This document shows, piece by piece, positions 28,001 through 41,642 of a stretch of 64,000 nucleotides of DNA. The DNA is from Crotophaga sulcirostris. Lineage: Eukaryota; Chordata; Aves; Cuculiformes; Crotophagidae. The position numbers and the translations under genes are program-made. The number at the start of each line of letters is the position of its first letter. Position 1 is the first letter of the stretch. The stretch is taken from positions 518,777 through 582,776 of the forward strand of contig VYZB01000386.1 of assembly GCA_013397455.1 (NCBI GenBank), in the 5' to 3' direction. Under the pieces are notes generated by a model, which made no database searches, was not told where the DNA came from, and worked only from the letters and a program-made list of their open reading frames with translations.

Positions 28001-28413
28001 AGATGATGACTCTCATGCAAGGGGTGTTTAGGTGTACCCTTGGGGCCATGTGGAGAGATTGGACGGGGACCTCTGTGACAATTATATTGCAGAGAAAGAG
28101 GAGGAATGATCAACAAAGCGCGTGGAATAGACTGGAGTTAACAGAATAAATTCAACATGCAGTAAGAGGTCAGATCCTGGTATTGCTTGTATGAGTATAT
28201 AGCTTGATTATTGCCATATATTAAATTGGATTATTTCTTAACAGTAGCATTTGAATAGCCCTTTTCACATTCATGAAGAGATATAGAAAAATGTAAGCTG
28301 CTTTCTTACCAACCTGATACAACTTAAAGGGCCAGGGCTCAACACAATTGGACAGCTGAGCGCTTCAGAGTTGCCTGAAAGTGAGCGTGCATATATGTGT
28401 GTATAATTCATGT

Positions 28414-29188
28414 GTGTCTGGAGACCTCGAGGGCATTTTGTTAGATGACGTCCAAACATTTAACCAGAAAGACTTGAAAAACTGCCTAAGATCAAATGAA
28501 TGCAAGGAAACAGTTTTGGCAATGGATGGTGAGCAAGAAGCAAAGACCTGATGGTTCTGATGGCTTCTGATGCTCTTGCCTTCACATCTCAGTGCCTGAT
28601 TTCTAAACTGTCCGGGAACTCAATAAGGTACTCAAGACTACTAAGTCAAACAAAGCCAGGCTCAGAGCTCAAAGGTATTACAAATCTTCCTGTCAAATCT
28701 CCAGAGAAGCAAGCTAACATTCAAGCAATAGGATATATAATGTACCACAAAGCCGATACATTTTCATGTCAATAGTCTGCATATGTGTTGATATTTCAAA
28801 AATCAGTAGGTCAGTTTAAAAGGAAAACAATCGGTAATGCTTTAGAATCAATATAGACTGAAGTGACTGACTCAGAGGCAGTAGAAAACCATCAAGGCTG
28901 TAGCAATACAATGAATCAGGCTTACGATGAAGATATAGTTGTGGTTAATTTTGAATGGAAGGCATCAAAACTTCACTGGATGTTCTTCTAAGGGTGCCAA
29001 AAAAGTTGCATCATTCAGTTGTTCTGTATCACACTGAGTCACTTTGGACCAACTCTCAGTGTAGCGAGACACTTAAGACAACTTACAAATGCATTGAGGA
29101 AACACAGGTAAAAAGCATTTCCAACACAGACACAACAGTAAAAAATATGATGTCTGATGAAAAAATAAAACCTGATTGGAGTATGTAG
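28414..29188 (+). pseudogene. Frame-broken coding-like stretch of unknown origin
   Basis: Plus-strand segments in different frames read like protein pieces. At 28414-28548 there are 45 codons starting VSGDLEGILLDDVQTFNQKD and ending in TGA. At 28551-28772 a frame contains KPGSELKGITNLPVKSPEK. Near 28860-28990 another reads VTDSEAVENHQG and then NQAYDEDIVVVNFE. At 28955-29185 a frame contains CIEETQVKSISNTDTT. Charged and Ser/Thr-rich composition suggests a decayed coding sequence, such as a retropseudogene. I could not name a parent gene, and chance remains quite possible. Confidence 0.25.
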
Positions 29189-30699
29189 ATGTTGTTTCAC
29201 TGTGCTCATCATACAGCAATGCTCAATTGATGTACTACTCAAGAGAAATTTCTGAGTCAAAGATAACACAGCCGTGTCGAGTTCAGTATTTGCAGTAGTG
29301 TCAAATTAAATTTATAAAAGACTCAGGATACAAGCATCCAACCTGGGCTAATTAAAAGTAGATCTCTCTGTTCCAGTCAAATACTACCTCTTAGTCAATA
29401 AAGAGCACAAAGCCAAAACAACACCTGATGTAAGCTAGTCTGACTCTGACACAACAGTTGCTTTTGGTATTACTTTTACCTGTTTTTACAATGTAACAAA
29501 ACATAGTTAATATTGATTCTTTTAAAAGCTGGCACATTATCAATGCTCTTGTTTATGTTCTGGTAAGACACATCTCTTCCTGAGAGGGGCCATGTGCTTT
29601 CATTTCAGTCAGTGGGAGCCAAGCACTTTTTACTCAGTATCTTTAAAAAAACAGCCCTGCATCTCTCTGCAAATCAGCCCTCCCCAAAAGCAACCATCTG
29701 GGGCATTTTTTGCTAGAGATGTAACATACAGGACAACTTTAGCTCCTCTACCTACTTCTACATTATATACAGGATTTATAATAATCTAGTGTAAGAAGAC
29801 CATGTTTCTAAGACTTCAAAAAATACACAGTCCATGTAAAACTTTGAGGGAAAAAGTCCCAACTTTCTGACCATCACACAACTTTTCATTTGAAGGCAAG
29901 TATTAGAATTAGCCTATTCTTTAGAAGTTTGTTTGTTCTTATTCTTCTCCCCATTTTTTCTTTCCCTGCAAATGTGAAAAGAAAATAAGCCAGCAGTGAT
30001 TGTTTTGCGGAGTCTGTGGCTCAGCTTTGGTCCTTGGTTCCAGGCAGCGTTTGCAAACAGTATGACCTCTTCCCAGCTGTAAAACCAGGACACAAGACAG
30101 AGAATTGACTTGCACAAGAATGCCCCAAAATCAGCTGCAGAGCCAATTTGTCGTGATTTACTTTCCAGCGTTGTTTAGTTGGCCTCATTGCCTCCCTTGG
30201 CAAATGACTTATCAGCAAAAATGTTTCTCCCTTTCTCTGGCTTCAGTGGTGGGTTCAGTTCTTTCCTACAATACGGAGCTATGGTCTCTGTTCAGATTCT
30301 CTGATTTTATTGCCATTAATTATCTTGATTTTCCTGTAAATGTTTGGAAATTCCCTAAAGTCAGTATACGTGACAACAATGAAGAATGAGACAGACTTTT
30401 GAAGAAGATTTACCAGCCCTTCTTTGTATCGTTTACTATCTTTTCTGGTGTGCCCTAGGAAGATTAGTGCTGCTCCTGGGACTGATTTCACTGCCCCATA
30501 TCCTTTACCAGGAGCCTAGCAGGGTAGATTGCAAGTGTGAATGGATCTACTGTAACCCAGTCAGACATCAAAAATATGCCTCAAAATTCATGAAACAAAA
30601 GAAATAAAACAGGAAGAGGAAAAAACACTGTGGCCTTTTAATTATTTGGTGTTTCACATGTCTTATTTTCAAGGGATAGAGCGGGAAGTGCAAAGTCAA

Positions 30700-30714
30700 A
30701 TCTCTCTCTCTCTC
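30700..30714. repeat. Short CT dinucleotide repeat
   Basis: TCTCTCTCTCTCTC followed by CCCTCA. Confidence 0.85.
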
Positions 30715-31577
30715 CCCTCACCAATCACTGTGATGGGTTTTTATGGCCATATGGCAAAGCAGAGGGGAATGGATTTTCCTGATCTCTGCGGCTACAGGCA
30801 CTTTTCAAACTAATTTCAGCTACATCAGTCTTCAAAACAAGGCTTCAGCTCCATCACCCTGGATTTGAGTTGCAACAAAGCCCCAAGCTGGTAGGCTTGC
30901 TGTGGAGCTGAAGGACTGACAGTCTCTGTCACACATGTGCGTCCAGACTATGTAAATCCAGCAGCCTTTTTGGTGGTGACTTTTCCTAGAGAAGTTCACC
31001 AGGCTGGCATTTGCTTGAAAGCCCTGATCCTACTGGAAGATAAAAATGTTCAACCATCCAGATATGCAATATCAATTAATATAATAGATCATTAAAATAA
31101 AAAAGTTATAAGAGCTGGACAATGAAGTCTTTGTAAAGCTAGTTATTGGGGTGGCCCTTTGTTTCAGCCACTATTGTCCCACTGAAAGCAGCGTGGGTTA
31201 CTCCCATTCTCAAGCTGCTAGTGTAGACAGCCCATCCCCAGCAAGTGTTGCCACAAATGTTCAGGACTAAAAGAGGGGTTTCCCACCAGCAGTATGATGT
31301 CCTGAGAAGATCCACTCCTTGACCAGGATTTCTGACTTCTGCCCTTCATCTCTACGACACCTTTTCCTTTTGTTTTTTTGTGTTGCATTGCAACATGTCT
31401 GAAGTTTCTGCCCTAAATCCAGTAAGGTCAAGGAAGGAGAGAGGGAGCCTCAGCAAGTGCTGGGAGAAGGAGTCAAGGTGCATCACAAGCCTGGATTGCC
31501 CTGCTTTTCCTCCTCACTGGCTATTCAAGTGCTGCTCAGAAAACAGAGTTACTCTTTCTTCATGAGCTCTTCTGTTG

Positions 31578-31609
31578 TTTTCCGATAGGCTCCATAACTT
31601 ATCGGAAAA
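31578..31609. repeat. 10-bp perfect inverted repeat with 12-nt loop
   Basis: TTTTCCGATA at 31578-31587 is matched by TATCGGAAAA at 31600-31609. It could form a hairpin. No coding or mobile context is visible. Confidence 0.9.
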
Positions 31610-34600
31610 GCCAAAAGGTACCTGGCAAATAAGGTTGATTAATTAACAGCTGATTTTTGAGAGGAGTTAGACTTCCTGTCGCATTTTATGGTTCAGTGTG
31701 CGACCCTTAATAACTTCTGCAACAATGACTATGCTACCTTTGCACACAGAAGTCTTGTACCTGCAATCAATAATCCAGAGCTGCAAACACCTAATCACTC
31801 ATCCTAGGTGGACCCACTAGCCCACCCCTGAGAAGCACAGTGCCAGTGAGGGAACACACAGCCTAAACAGTCATGAACCTCATCTTATTCTTCTGCTAAT
31901 TCTTTCCCTTATCCACTACATTTTCCATCAGTCCTGGAGGAGACAAATCTGAGATCCCACAGGCAGAGGTTGCACTCACTTCACTGCCCTTGTTCTTGCT
32001 CCACTGTCCACTCATCCTGGCCAAGGGAGAGACTATTCCTGTGGAAAAAAACGTGTAATCGGTATATACAATGGTGATGACTGCCCTGCAAAGGGACTTA
32101 CTTAGGATCAGTCATGCATTCTGGTTTCTCAGCACTTGACTTTGTATTAATGTCTTCTATGTAGACCCAGCAAGAATAAAGAAAGGCAAGTACCTAGGGA
32201 GGCAAATTTCCCACACTCTCTTCACATGCTTGGACTGTCAATTGTGCACAAACCAGATGAAATTGGGGGTACACAGCTGCTAACATCTTGGAAAGACTAC
32301 AGCTTTAACCTGAAGCTGAATGGGCAGCATGCAGCCCACAAGCACTATTATTTTAGCCTGTGGTTTGTTCCTAAGCACTCTTTTTTTTAAGGACAGATTT
32401 TGTGCAAAAGAGAAGACCTATAGATTGAACAAATTACAGTGGTTGAAACCCTCTTTAAACACCACCTTCTTAAGGCATTTCAGTTCTAGAGCTAAGCTCA
32501 TGTGAAGTGTTTCTGAGGCAGCGGGGAGGACAGAAGGCTTTTGGGAGATGTGGGAAAGAGGGTGGCCACCTTGTACCTAGCCCTTGTCTGGCACTGCAAG
32601 GAGATGTGTCACCTTCCCATCTTCTTGGTCACCACTTTTCTAAGTTGCTATGAGCATGTTCAGGGACAACATTTTTCCCAAGGCTTGCGCTCCAGCTTGG
32701 AAAAATACTCTTGACTGTGCTGTTATTGAGTGTTCATAACACCGTGCCCTTTGGGACAGTAGGAAATACACAGATGTGAACAATGTTGCAGACAGCAGTG
32801 CTACCAAAGCAGATAAGTGAAATGCAACACCTTTTTCCCCACACACAGTTTTTTTATATGATGTCTTAGCTCATTAATTCTTCAAATCCCATTAAATGAC
32901 ATTTTTCATAATTGCACGGGATCTAGTTCAAGATCTGACCAGGCAGCACCCTATTTGACAAATCAACCCACTGAGTAAATTGCACAGTGGCATCCCAAAC
33001 AGCAGGTACAATTTGGGCTCTCATCAGTTTCTCTGACACAGTGGCAGAACCAGATCAGAAGCATAAATACCACAAAAAAGAGTCAGAAGCAGAAATGTCA
33101 CAATCTGTTACAGGAGTTCCCAAACATAGACCTGCACAGAATCATGAAAAGCAGCTAAAGAAAAGCTAGGCAAAACTATTGTTGTCACAGAAAGACATTC
33201 ACATAGACAAGAGAAGAAAAATAAACCCCACTTCCATTTCAATCCAGACTGGTCTACTGAGATCTGATACTGTAGGTACTGCTGTGCGTGCTTCTCTTTA
33301 ATTGCATAACGCAAACTTAATTTAAAAGCCAGAGTGGCCTCTCTTGCCCATTTTTGCATAGACACTGGATAATATCCTTTCCATGTTCAATACAGAAAAT
33401 GTGATAGAACAAATTCACACTGCTCTAATGTGATAAAATGCTGAAACTACTGGTAATGGTATCTGGCCAACAGTTTGCAAGCAATCTGCTTGAAAGCAAA
33501 GCAAGCCCATTACATGGCTTTTGCTGCTCTGCTATAATGTTGTCACTGTTATGACATTGCTTCTGCCCAAACCAGAAGAAAGCTAAAATAAAATGAAACA
33601 GCATTCACCTTAATACAATTCAATCCCATACAAGCTACTCAGAGAAAACTGTTCTCAAAAGATTTGCATTTAGTTTAGGATAGCCAGAAGCTGCATCTTC
33701 TGAAATGGCCTAAATAGGACTTGTGCGTCTGTCCCAAATGTTGCGTGGTTGGCAGTTTGGATGCCTGAGTTGCGACTTCCCAAAGCATAGCTCAGTTCTG
33801 GATGCAATGAACCTAAACCAGCCCTTCCTAGGAGAGGGAAATGTCTCTGTAGAGGAGTCTGGGCAGCTGCAATGGGTGTAGAGTCATTGGAGCTAATGTC
33901 CACACCAATCTCCAGAAATGAGCCCAGATATCAGAGCTTTTGCCCTGGTAGCTGTCTAGTATCTCTCCTTAGAGGAAAGCTCCAGCTCTGAACAAAGAAA
34001 ATAATTATAGTGCCAGGATGGATAACTTTCTAGGCGTTTCCAGAAGACTGAAGGGCAAGACAGTGTTTCCCATCATCCCCGGTCCAAACTCATGATGTCA
34101 TCTGTATAAAGCATTTATTACTACATTTTGAAGGAAGGATGGACTGAACAAGGCAGAAGGCAATAGAGATGTTCTTGCTACACAAGAAAGGGCGTGAGCC
34201 ATAAAGTCCATTTCCTGCACCAGGGAGAGAAGTATTCGACCACTGCTTGAGCAGTGACATAAGGGAACCAAGGCACACTGGGTGACAGGAATTACAGGCA
34301 TAAGAAAGAAAACTGCATAAACAGTTTACTTGTTGGCATTTCTGTGTTGTACTTGATATGGTCTCTTCTGTCCCTATTCCTCATTATTGTCCCTAGTTGT
34401 CTTATTTTCTCTCTGGCAATCAATGTCTAATACTTTAAAATCACACACAAAGATTTTCAGCATTCTGTGCCCTATAGGACCTAACAGCCAAGCTGTGGAA
34501 TGTAAGAAATATACATGTCAACAACTACCCTACAACACAAGTTATTTTCTTGGAACTTTAAAAATTAACTGGTCATGGAGGGATGTGGTTGAGACCATAG

Positions 34601-37600
34601 GTTACCATACAGTGACAGTCAGATATTGATTACTAACAAAAAGGCAGTGAGGAGGATTTCCTTCTTCTACAAAGCACCGAGGTCATACTTCTCTAAGAAT
34701 AGCTGTAAAATGTGTGAGGAAGTATAGGTAGGTGTACTAGCACCCAGGACAACCCCCAGCACACACAGCACACGTAATCCAGGGCAAACAGGGCACAGGG
34801 TGCACAGCATTGGAGTGGCTTCAGGGCCACAGTGAAGAGGTAAACTAGGGATGGAGGGAGCTGTGGAAAGTGTGATGATGGAGAGAGAAGAAGCTGATAT
34901 TTTTATCTACTCTAGAAAGGAGTAGAAAGCACTGCAAAGATGAATGTGCTGTCTTTACCTGGGCCATTAGCTCAGTGGGGCTTTAGAAGTCCAGCTAATG
35001 AAAGGCCGAACAAACTAAATGCTCTTTCTCAGAAAAAAACCCTGATGTCTTATAAGAACATGCTGATGTTATCCAGCTTCACTAGAAAGACAGCAATAAG
35101 ACACTTAATATTTATTTTACTTTCTTATATACCTGACCCCCTACAGTCTGAAGTCTGCTTTATTTTTAACTTTTCCTCAAAATGATGGCTTTTCCCGTTT
35201 GCCTAACCTTACACCTTCAGTTGTAACTACATTTGAATGCAAGTTAATTTGCAGTTTGATGATGACACTTCTCCAGTGGTAAGTCTCTGAACACAAAGGC
35301 ATTTTTTTCTTGGGCACCAGCAATGGTGATGAGGCGAACAGAGCTTTGGGAATAGGTTTTATTAGTCAAACACTCTTCCAGAGCTAGCTGATTGGAACAA
35401 AGTATTGTTTCATAATGCAAAACCTGTGGCTACCTTACTTAACCAGTTGAAAGGCAGAAAATAATTCACTAGCGTGTTGCAATGGGGTTTATAATGGCCT
35501 TGTGCAAAGCTTATCCTAGTACATGAAAATGTCTTCCTATAAACTAAGCTGTTTAGGCAGCAGAGCCTTCGGAACATCAACTTTATAACAGTTCCTAAAT
35601 TAGCTCAAGTTGTTTACTTTATAAAGGACAACAAACCCAACAAACTTTTAAGCAAACAGCAGGATAAACTTTTACATCTCCAAAGGGGATCTGGAGGCAG
35701 TGTACACCACTGATGCGGTACCTTGCATTTGGTTAAAAGTATGCTAGTTTCCAAAACATGCATCTTGGTACAATCACAAACACAGACATAGATAGATTAG
35801 CATAAAGATACTTTCAATGATCAAACTGGATCAGAACGTGCCATTCTATAGAGGGCACCAGGAATTCCTGCTCAGAAGAAACTGGACCTGTGGGAGATGA
35901 GATTCTTTTCCCTGAAAGTTGGACTATCAAGAGTTCATATTGTTTCTTCTGAAGGTGCATTTTGATGGTTGCTTGCAGTGCACAGTCTATTTGTGTCTCC
36001 TATAGGAGTGAGCTGTAGTTATATGAGCACTTTTATACCAGTACCCCTATACAGGGAAACATCAGATGCTTACACTGCATTGGCCAGGCAGATCTTTGTC
36101 ACACAGCTGACACAGATCCTGAGCTCTTGACCATCCCTCCCATCTTCTGACCAGGAACCTGTTTTTCAAACAAAAACTTGTAGTGCTTTGGTTTGCAGAG
36201 TGGTCTTGGAGCACACATTTTTTTCAGCTCAGTTTTATCTCAAAGAGGGGATTGAAGGGTGTACCAAAGACTCTGAGTGCTCATAGCCATTCAGACCAGA
36301 TGGGCAAGTCCAATATTAACCCTCCAAACTAAAGTGTAGCTATTGGGTACTCGACACTAGCGATTTCACTCTACAGATCTGTAGGCTCCTGTTAAACTTA
36401 CTAATGTAAATGTAGCTTAACAATATTAAAACTAAGTTACAGCTCACAGGATTTACCCCTTATTCTATCAGGTTTTGGCTGTTCAGTTGTCTGAAGTTCA
36501 CAGCAGTATTTCACTATTATTCTGCAGGCTATTTCCAAACAGAGGAATTTTGTAATCAGATAAAACAACCTGAAGGGCACATAACCACTGTGATACTGAG
36601 ACATAGTTACTTTGAAAAAAGCAGAATGCAGATTACATTTAAGAGCATCTCAGAACCCTATGAGTCCACATACTGATGAAAAATCAGCTGTTTTTTAAAA
36701 GCTAATGCCCTATTCCTTATCAGTAAATTGCTGCAGAAAGCAAATCCTTGGTCTTTTCGAAGGCAGTCACACTGGTGGTTGTATGAAACACTGGGGAATT
36801 TCATGAAACACTTCATGCAAAAGAATAAAATGTGTTCAACCTCTACTGTACAGAACTTGCAACCAGGGCAAGTTTTGAACCTATTTGTTTCAGCCACAGC
36901 TGTGTCCAGGCTTAACTTAATGAACCTGGATCCCAAAAGACCCATATTTTTCCTCCACAGGTAGGTAATTCACTCATTATCACTGTCCATTCGAAATAAA
37001 AATGCTTAAAACAACTTTCTTGTTTTTAAATGGCACTTAAAGTGATGTAATACTGGGAGAAGAGGAGAAAAACAGGAATGATTATGGGCACGGAACAGTT
37101 TCTATGTCCAAAATGACTACAGTAGGACTTCTAAGTTTACAAAATATGTGATTTTGGGGAAATACCGTACATAAGTCTATGAAATTATAGACTGCATGTT
37201 GGAGAGGGAAGAAGTTTTCCCTGACTCTTCCAGTACCATAGATACATGGTGTCAAATGAGGTCAGTAGAAGAATGTGGTTAAAAGTAAGTATGAGATAGT
37301 TCTTCATATCTGTTGGTAGCACATCTCAGAAACTCTTTTCCCAAACATGGTAGATGCTAAAAGCTAACAAAGCTGCAAAAGCTCACAAATGAAAAAGTCA
37401 CCAGAGCTACCAGAGAGACCACATTGCATTTGTCCCCAGTGAGGTGCTTAACACAAGCAAAATACCTGCATCTGCAGTGCCACTCATTGCTACTGCAGTT
37501 TTCACTAGACCAGATATTTCCTGCTTCTCATGATCAGGGATGCTATAGCCCATTTGGATCACTCAAAGTTATAAGGACAACATACCCTGTAAATTAAACT

Positions 37601-39825
37601 ATTTTGTGAACACACAAGGAGAGAAAATAAACACTTTAAACACAGGCTAATTCCTTTCTGTATAAACTAGTTTAACATGGGAATTCACTGATTCATCACT
37701 TAATTAACGAGGTTTCTAACTCACTATTTCTGTAACTTATAACATGCAGCTCATGCACATATAAGCAAAATAGTTACCTAGTCAACAGTAGGGTTGCTTA
37801 TTCTTCCTCCTCCGTCAGCTTGTTGGTATCCCCTGTATCACACCTGGAAGCACTAAAGTCTCAGCATCCTGGCCACCGTTGGATCCAATTCAAAAGATTT
37901 TTGGGTAAGCTGGTGTGTTTATACCTTCCAACACAGAAATTTGATCTACACCATTTCCGTAAGTTAGTTGATTCTGAAGAAATTGTCATACGGTCAATAT
38001 GTGAAGATTACAGTTGCAGGAGACAGCAAGGTGCAGGTGATAAAATCTGCATAATGACCTCTTGCTCTCCCTATCCACAGTATTGTGCCTATGAGTTACT
38101 CTTGCTTTGACTTAATGGTGCTGTTCCCAGCGTAAATCAGACCTTAGCTTGAGCTGTGTATTAGCCAAAATCTGAGCATGAGTGAACAGTGATGAGGGAC
38201 CCCTTTTATTCCCAGACTAATAGTGTAGAGGCAAGATAAACTCAACCATGTCTGGGGTGAACTGCATGTGAGTTAAGGAAAATGCTGAGCCCAGTCTGAA
38301 TCTCCTCATAGTGTACACTGAGCACTTGGTTTGCAACTGCTGATTGCCTCGCAGTGCCCAGCCTTCCAGCACCCAATCCGCCTCCTGGCTTTCACTTCCC
38401 CATGATTTGCTAACCTTGTGGATGGAGCTTGCTCCTGAGCCTAGGCACAGCCCTCAGCATAGGCTTACAGACCTACCTGCAAAGGGGATGAATCCCTGTG
38501 CTGCCAGCCCACATCCAGCTCCAGTGACTACTGGGAGGTCTGCCTTCTGGTACCACTGCCAGTATCTCCTGTCAATTCCCTGCATTAGGCAACACAGCCT
38601 TGGGGCCTTACTCTGTAACAGCTTGCTCTTTTCTCAACGTCTCCTCACCAGGACTCTTCCCTTTACATCACTTTGGTCATGTTTTCCTTCTTTGGTATGC
38701 AGTTCTCATTTTCTTTCTTAATAATCAACTCAAATTTTTTCAATTTTGCCATTAAGCACTGATTAAATCCCTCTCATCTGCAAGTCAAAACATTCTTGCT
38801 TCTCACAGGTGCTGTCTTCCACTACAGGTGCCACTTCAATGTACTTACCATAGCCCTGCTTGGCACCAGCTATCATACCATCTTCAATATATGGGACAAG
38901 CCCTCTCCTTTCATCAGCACCCACAGTATACTTTGGCTTTTCTCTTTCATAATGGGGCTATTAATTTTAGTTTGAACAAGATCAGACACCTTCCTCATCT
39001 CCTCTGACCTGGTCATCTTCCTCCATCACACCATCACCTGAGTTTAGAAGCTAGTACCAAAAGCCTCCACCTACCCCAGGGAAACAAGGACAAACTTGAA
39101 AGCAACATGTTGAGGAAGGTGTAGTATATAAGCCCTCAGTAGGAGAAAACGGTGGGGGGCAGGGTGTGTCACTCATTTGGCATGGCATTTATCAATTAGT
39201 TTCAGTTCAAAACAATTATCACTGGCAGCACCTGTCATTAGAAAAGCCAGTGCTCAGTCACATTCCCTGACTTTGTTCCACAAATAAGATGCTGCGATTG
39301 CTTGTGAAAGGTCACAGCTTGGTGATACGTTAGCAACTCAGGCATCAGGACTCGTCAAATTTTTCCTGTGCTTTGTTTCTCTGTAAGAGCAATTATCTGA
39401 TGACCTGATGTTTACTACGGACTTTATTTTAGTCTTTGCTTTATCCAATTCTGTGGTGAAATATTTGTTGTTGTACATACATTTTGTAACTAATAGACAA
39501 TAATAGCAGGTAGTTATTCTGTGTAGAATGAACTATTTATGACCTCAAAATAAAATGCAGCATAAAGGATTAGCAGAATGGGGTGATAACAGGGGCTCTG
39601 GCTGTACAGGTGCAGGATGACGCTGGAGGCCCCAGGCTACAAATATCTCATCAGTGGCTAATTACTGATTGTCAAAGGGTGCAATCTTAGTGGGTGGATA
39701 AGAAAACTATTAGATGTAACAAAGGGTAACAAGTGACAAGGACTTAACACATGTAAAATTCATCTCACATAGCAGATTTGGATCTACTGTCGAGTTGTGA
39801 ACCAATGAAGAAATAACAGGATTTA

Positions 39826-39926
39826 CAGTTTCACAGTTTCACAGTATAACCAGGTTGGAAGAGACCTCTGAGATCATCCAGTCCAACCTATAAGCCAACA
39901 CTAACACCATCTCATCACCTACATCA
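39826..39926 (-). mobile_element. CR1 LINE 3' fragment
   Basis: TTCACAGT repeats are followed by ATAACCAGGTTGGAAGAGAC, CATCCAGTCCAACCTATAAG and ACACCATCTCATCACCTA. It matches the inverse of the 12.8-kb copy very closely. Confidence 0.85.
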
Positions 39927-41454
39927 CAGTGTATCAGTAAGCATGCAAAAATTACCTCTAGTGGATCATACAGTGAGGACAAAGAAATTTTCAGTCCTGC
40001 CTACCCCAGCAAGGAGGAAGGGAAACTCTCCCCGCTAATGTTAGATTGTGTTTGGTGGAGGACTTGTGACACTGATGACTTGCTCTTACACATGTCACCA
40101 CCCCAGACTGAAGACATCAGAGGGGCAGTGTAGTGGTATGTATAAAAGCAATAAAAGGGAACAATGCTAGAAAGATTGCATATCAGTTTTACCTGCTATA
40201 ATTTGTACTGTAAGTGTTAGTATCATTGTAATAAAAATACAAAAATGTAATTCCGCCATCTAATCATCCCAGCTAATAATAATTCCTTGATTAAACTATT
40301 TTTAACAAGGCTAACAATATATTCTTCCTAGGTCTGCATGTAAAGTGTATTTCCTTTTGCTCTTAAGAAGATTTTGAATGTGATGAATTGATGGGAAGTG
40401 AAGCAATCTGCTCTGTAGCTTGAATGTAAAAAATGAGGTGTTCTTTCAGGAGTGAAGAGACTTTTGTTTGTACTTGGCTTCTCTGAGCAGCTGGAGCGTG
40501 GGATCTGTGGAGGAAAGGATTTGGTTTTGAAATTAATCCACCTCTGAGATGTGATGTTTGGGTTTAGGACACAAGTTCACCCCACTCAAAAGAGACACTC
40601 AGTTGAAGAGTTTGACCTCCAACTCTTTTCAGGTTCAAAGATCCTCTAGATTTGACCTTATTATTATTGATTGATTATTCCCTACACCCACATATAGTAC
40701 TATCACAGCAGTCACTGCATCTTCAGTCAGACTTTCCCCATGATTCATTCAACAGCCCATCCACAGGGTGATGAGTGGCTGAAATCTGAGAGGCTCTCCT
40801 CATCTTGTCTTTTGTTTTTTTTGTGAGCAGATCTGTACAGAGCAACATGGTTGGTAACGCCACAAACTGTTGACACCCTTGGCCTCTATTCCCAGGCCTC
40901 CTTCAAAGTCATCATCGAACTTCTCTTTGCTTCGATATACCTCTCTATAAACTATCAACAAAAATATTTCCCATCTCCTGGTGAACATCATTTGGCTTAA
41001 CAGCTGTTAGTAAAATGCCTTGAAATATTTAGCTGAGAGAAGCACACTTTAGAAGTAGGATGCAGGTAAGGTTTCATTAGGAGCATACTGGTCACTTAAT
41101 GGGTTCTGACATGTTAAAGCAATTTCAGAATCAGGGAATTCTCTTCACTGGTACTTCAATGTGCTCTGGAAACTGTGACCTTCTCCAATGCATTAGGGAG
41201 TCTGTTGTTAAAACAGAAGGAAAACCAAAGGCAAATCATTAAACTGAGCCTGTATTTTTTTTCCTTTTATTTGTTCAATTATATAAAGAAAGGGTTTTCT
41301 CCTTAGCACCAAAAAAGAAGCACCTTTATTTGCATGGCTCAGAAGTGAATTTTTTAACTTTTACAATTAAGATGCAGCAAGTGGTGCCTATAGTGTTGCT
41401 ATATAGAAGTAGATTAGAATACAGAACACAAGATACACATGCAATCAGACATGC
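39927..41454. other. Intergenic, nothing recognised
   Basis: AT-leaning sequence with no gene, repeat family or RNA recognised. Confidence 0.6.
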
Positions 41455-41545
41455 TTTATTTCAAATTCTTATTACATTGTGGTTATAAAAAGTCTGGAAT
41501 GGAAAGCAGGTTTATAGGCAAGAGCAAAAAATAGATAATTTTATT
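41455..41545 (-). terminator. Two candidate polyadenylation signals
   Basis: On the minus strand AATAAA occurs at 41545-41540 and again at 41460-41455, about 100 and 183 nt beyond the stop of the unrecognised frame. Such hexamers are common in AT-rich DNA, so this is weak support for a transcript end. Confidence 0.3.
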
Positions 41546-41642
41546 AGATGATGTAGGCTTTGGTAGGCCTGCTTAATTTCTTAACAGAGATTGTCACCTT
41601 GCTTTTACAACATGCTGTTCAATCTCTTGCACCTCAGAGGAC

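Larger units (their letters stand above)
22596..39825. other. Intergenic, no gene recognised
   Basis: This 17 kb has a TTTG microsatellite at 24150-24185, a T14 run at 25082-25095, a CT repeat at 30700-30714, a 10-bp inverted repeat at 31578-31609, and the frame-broken coding-like stretch at 28.4-29.2 kb. The 125-codon plus frame at 38344-38721 has no recognisable domain. Confidence 0.55.
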
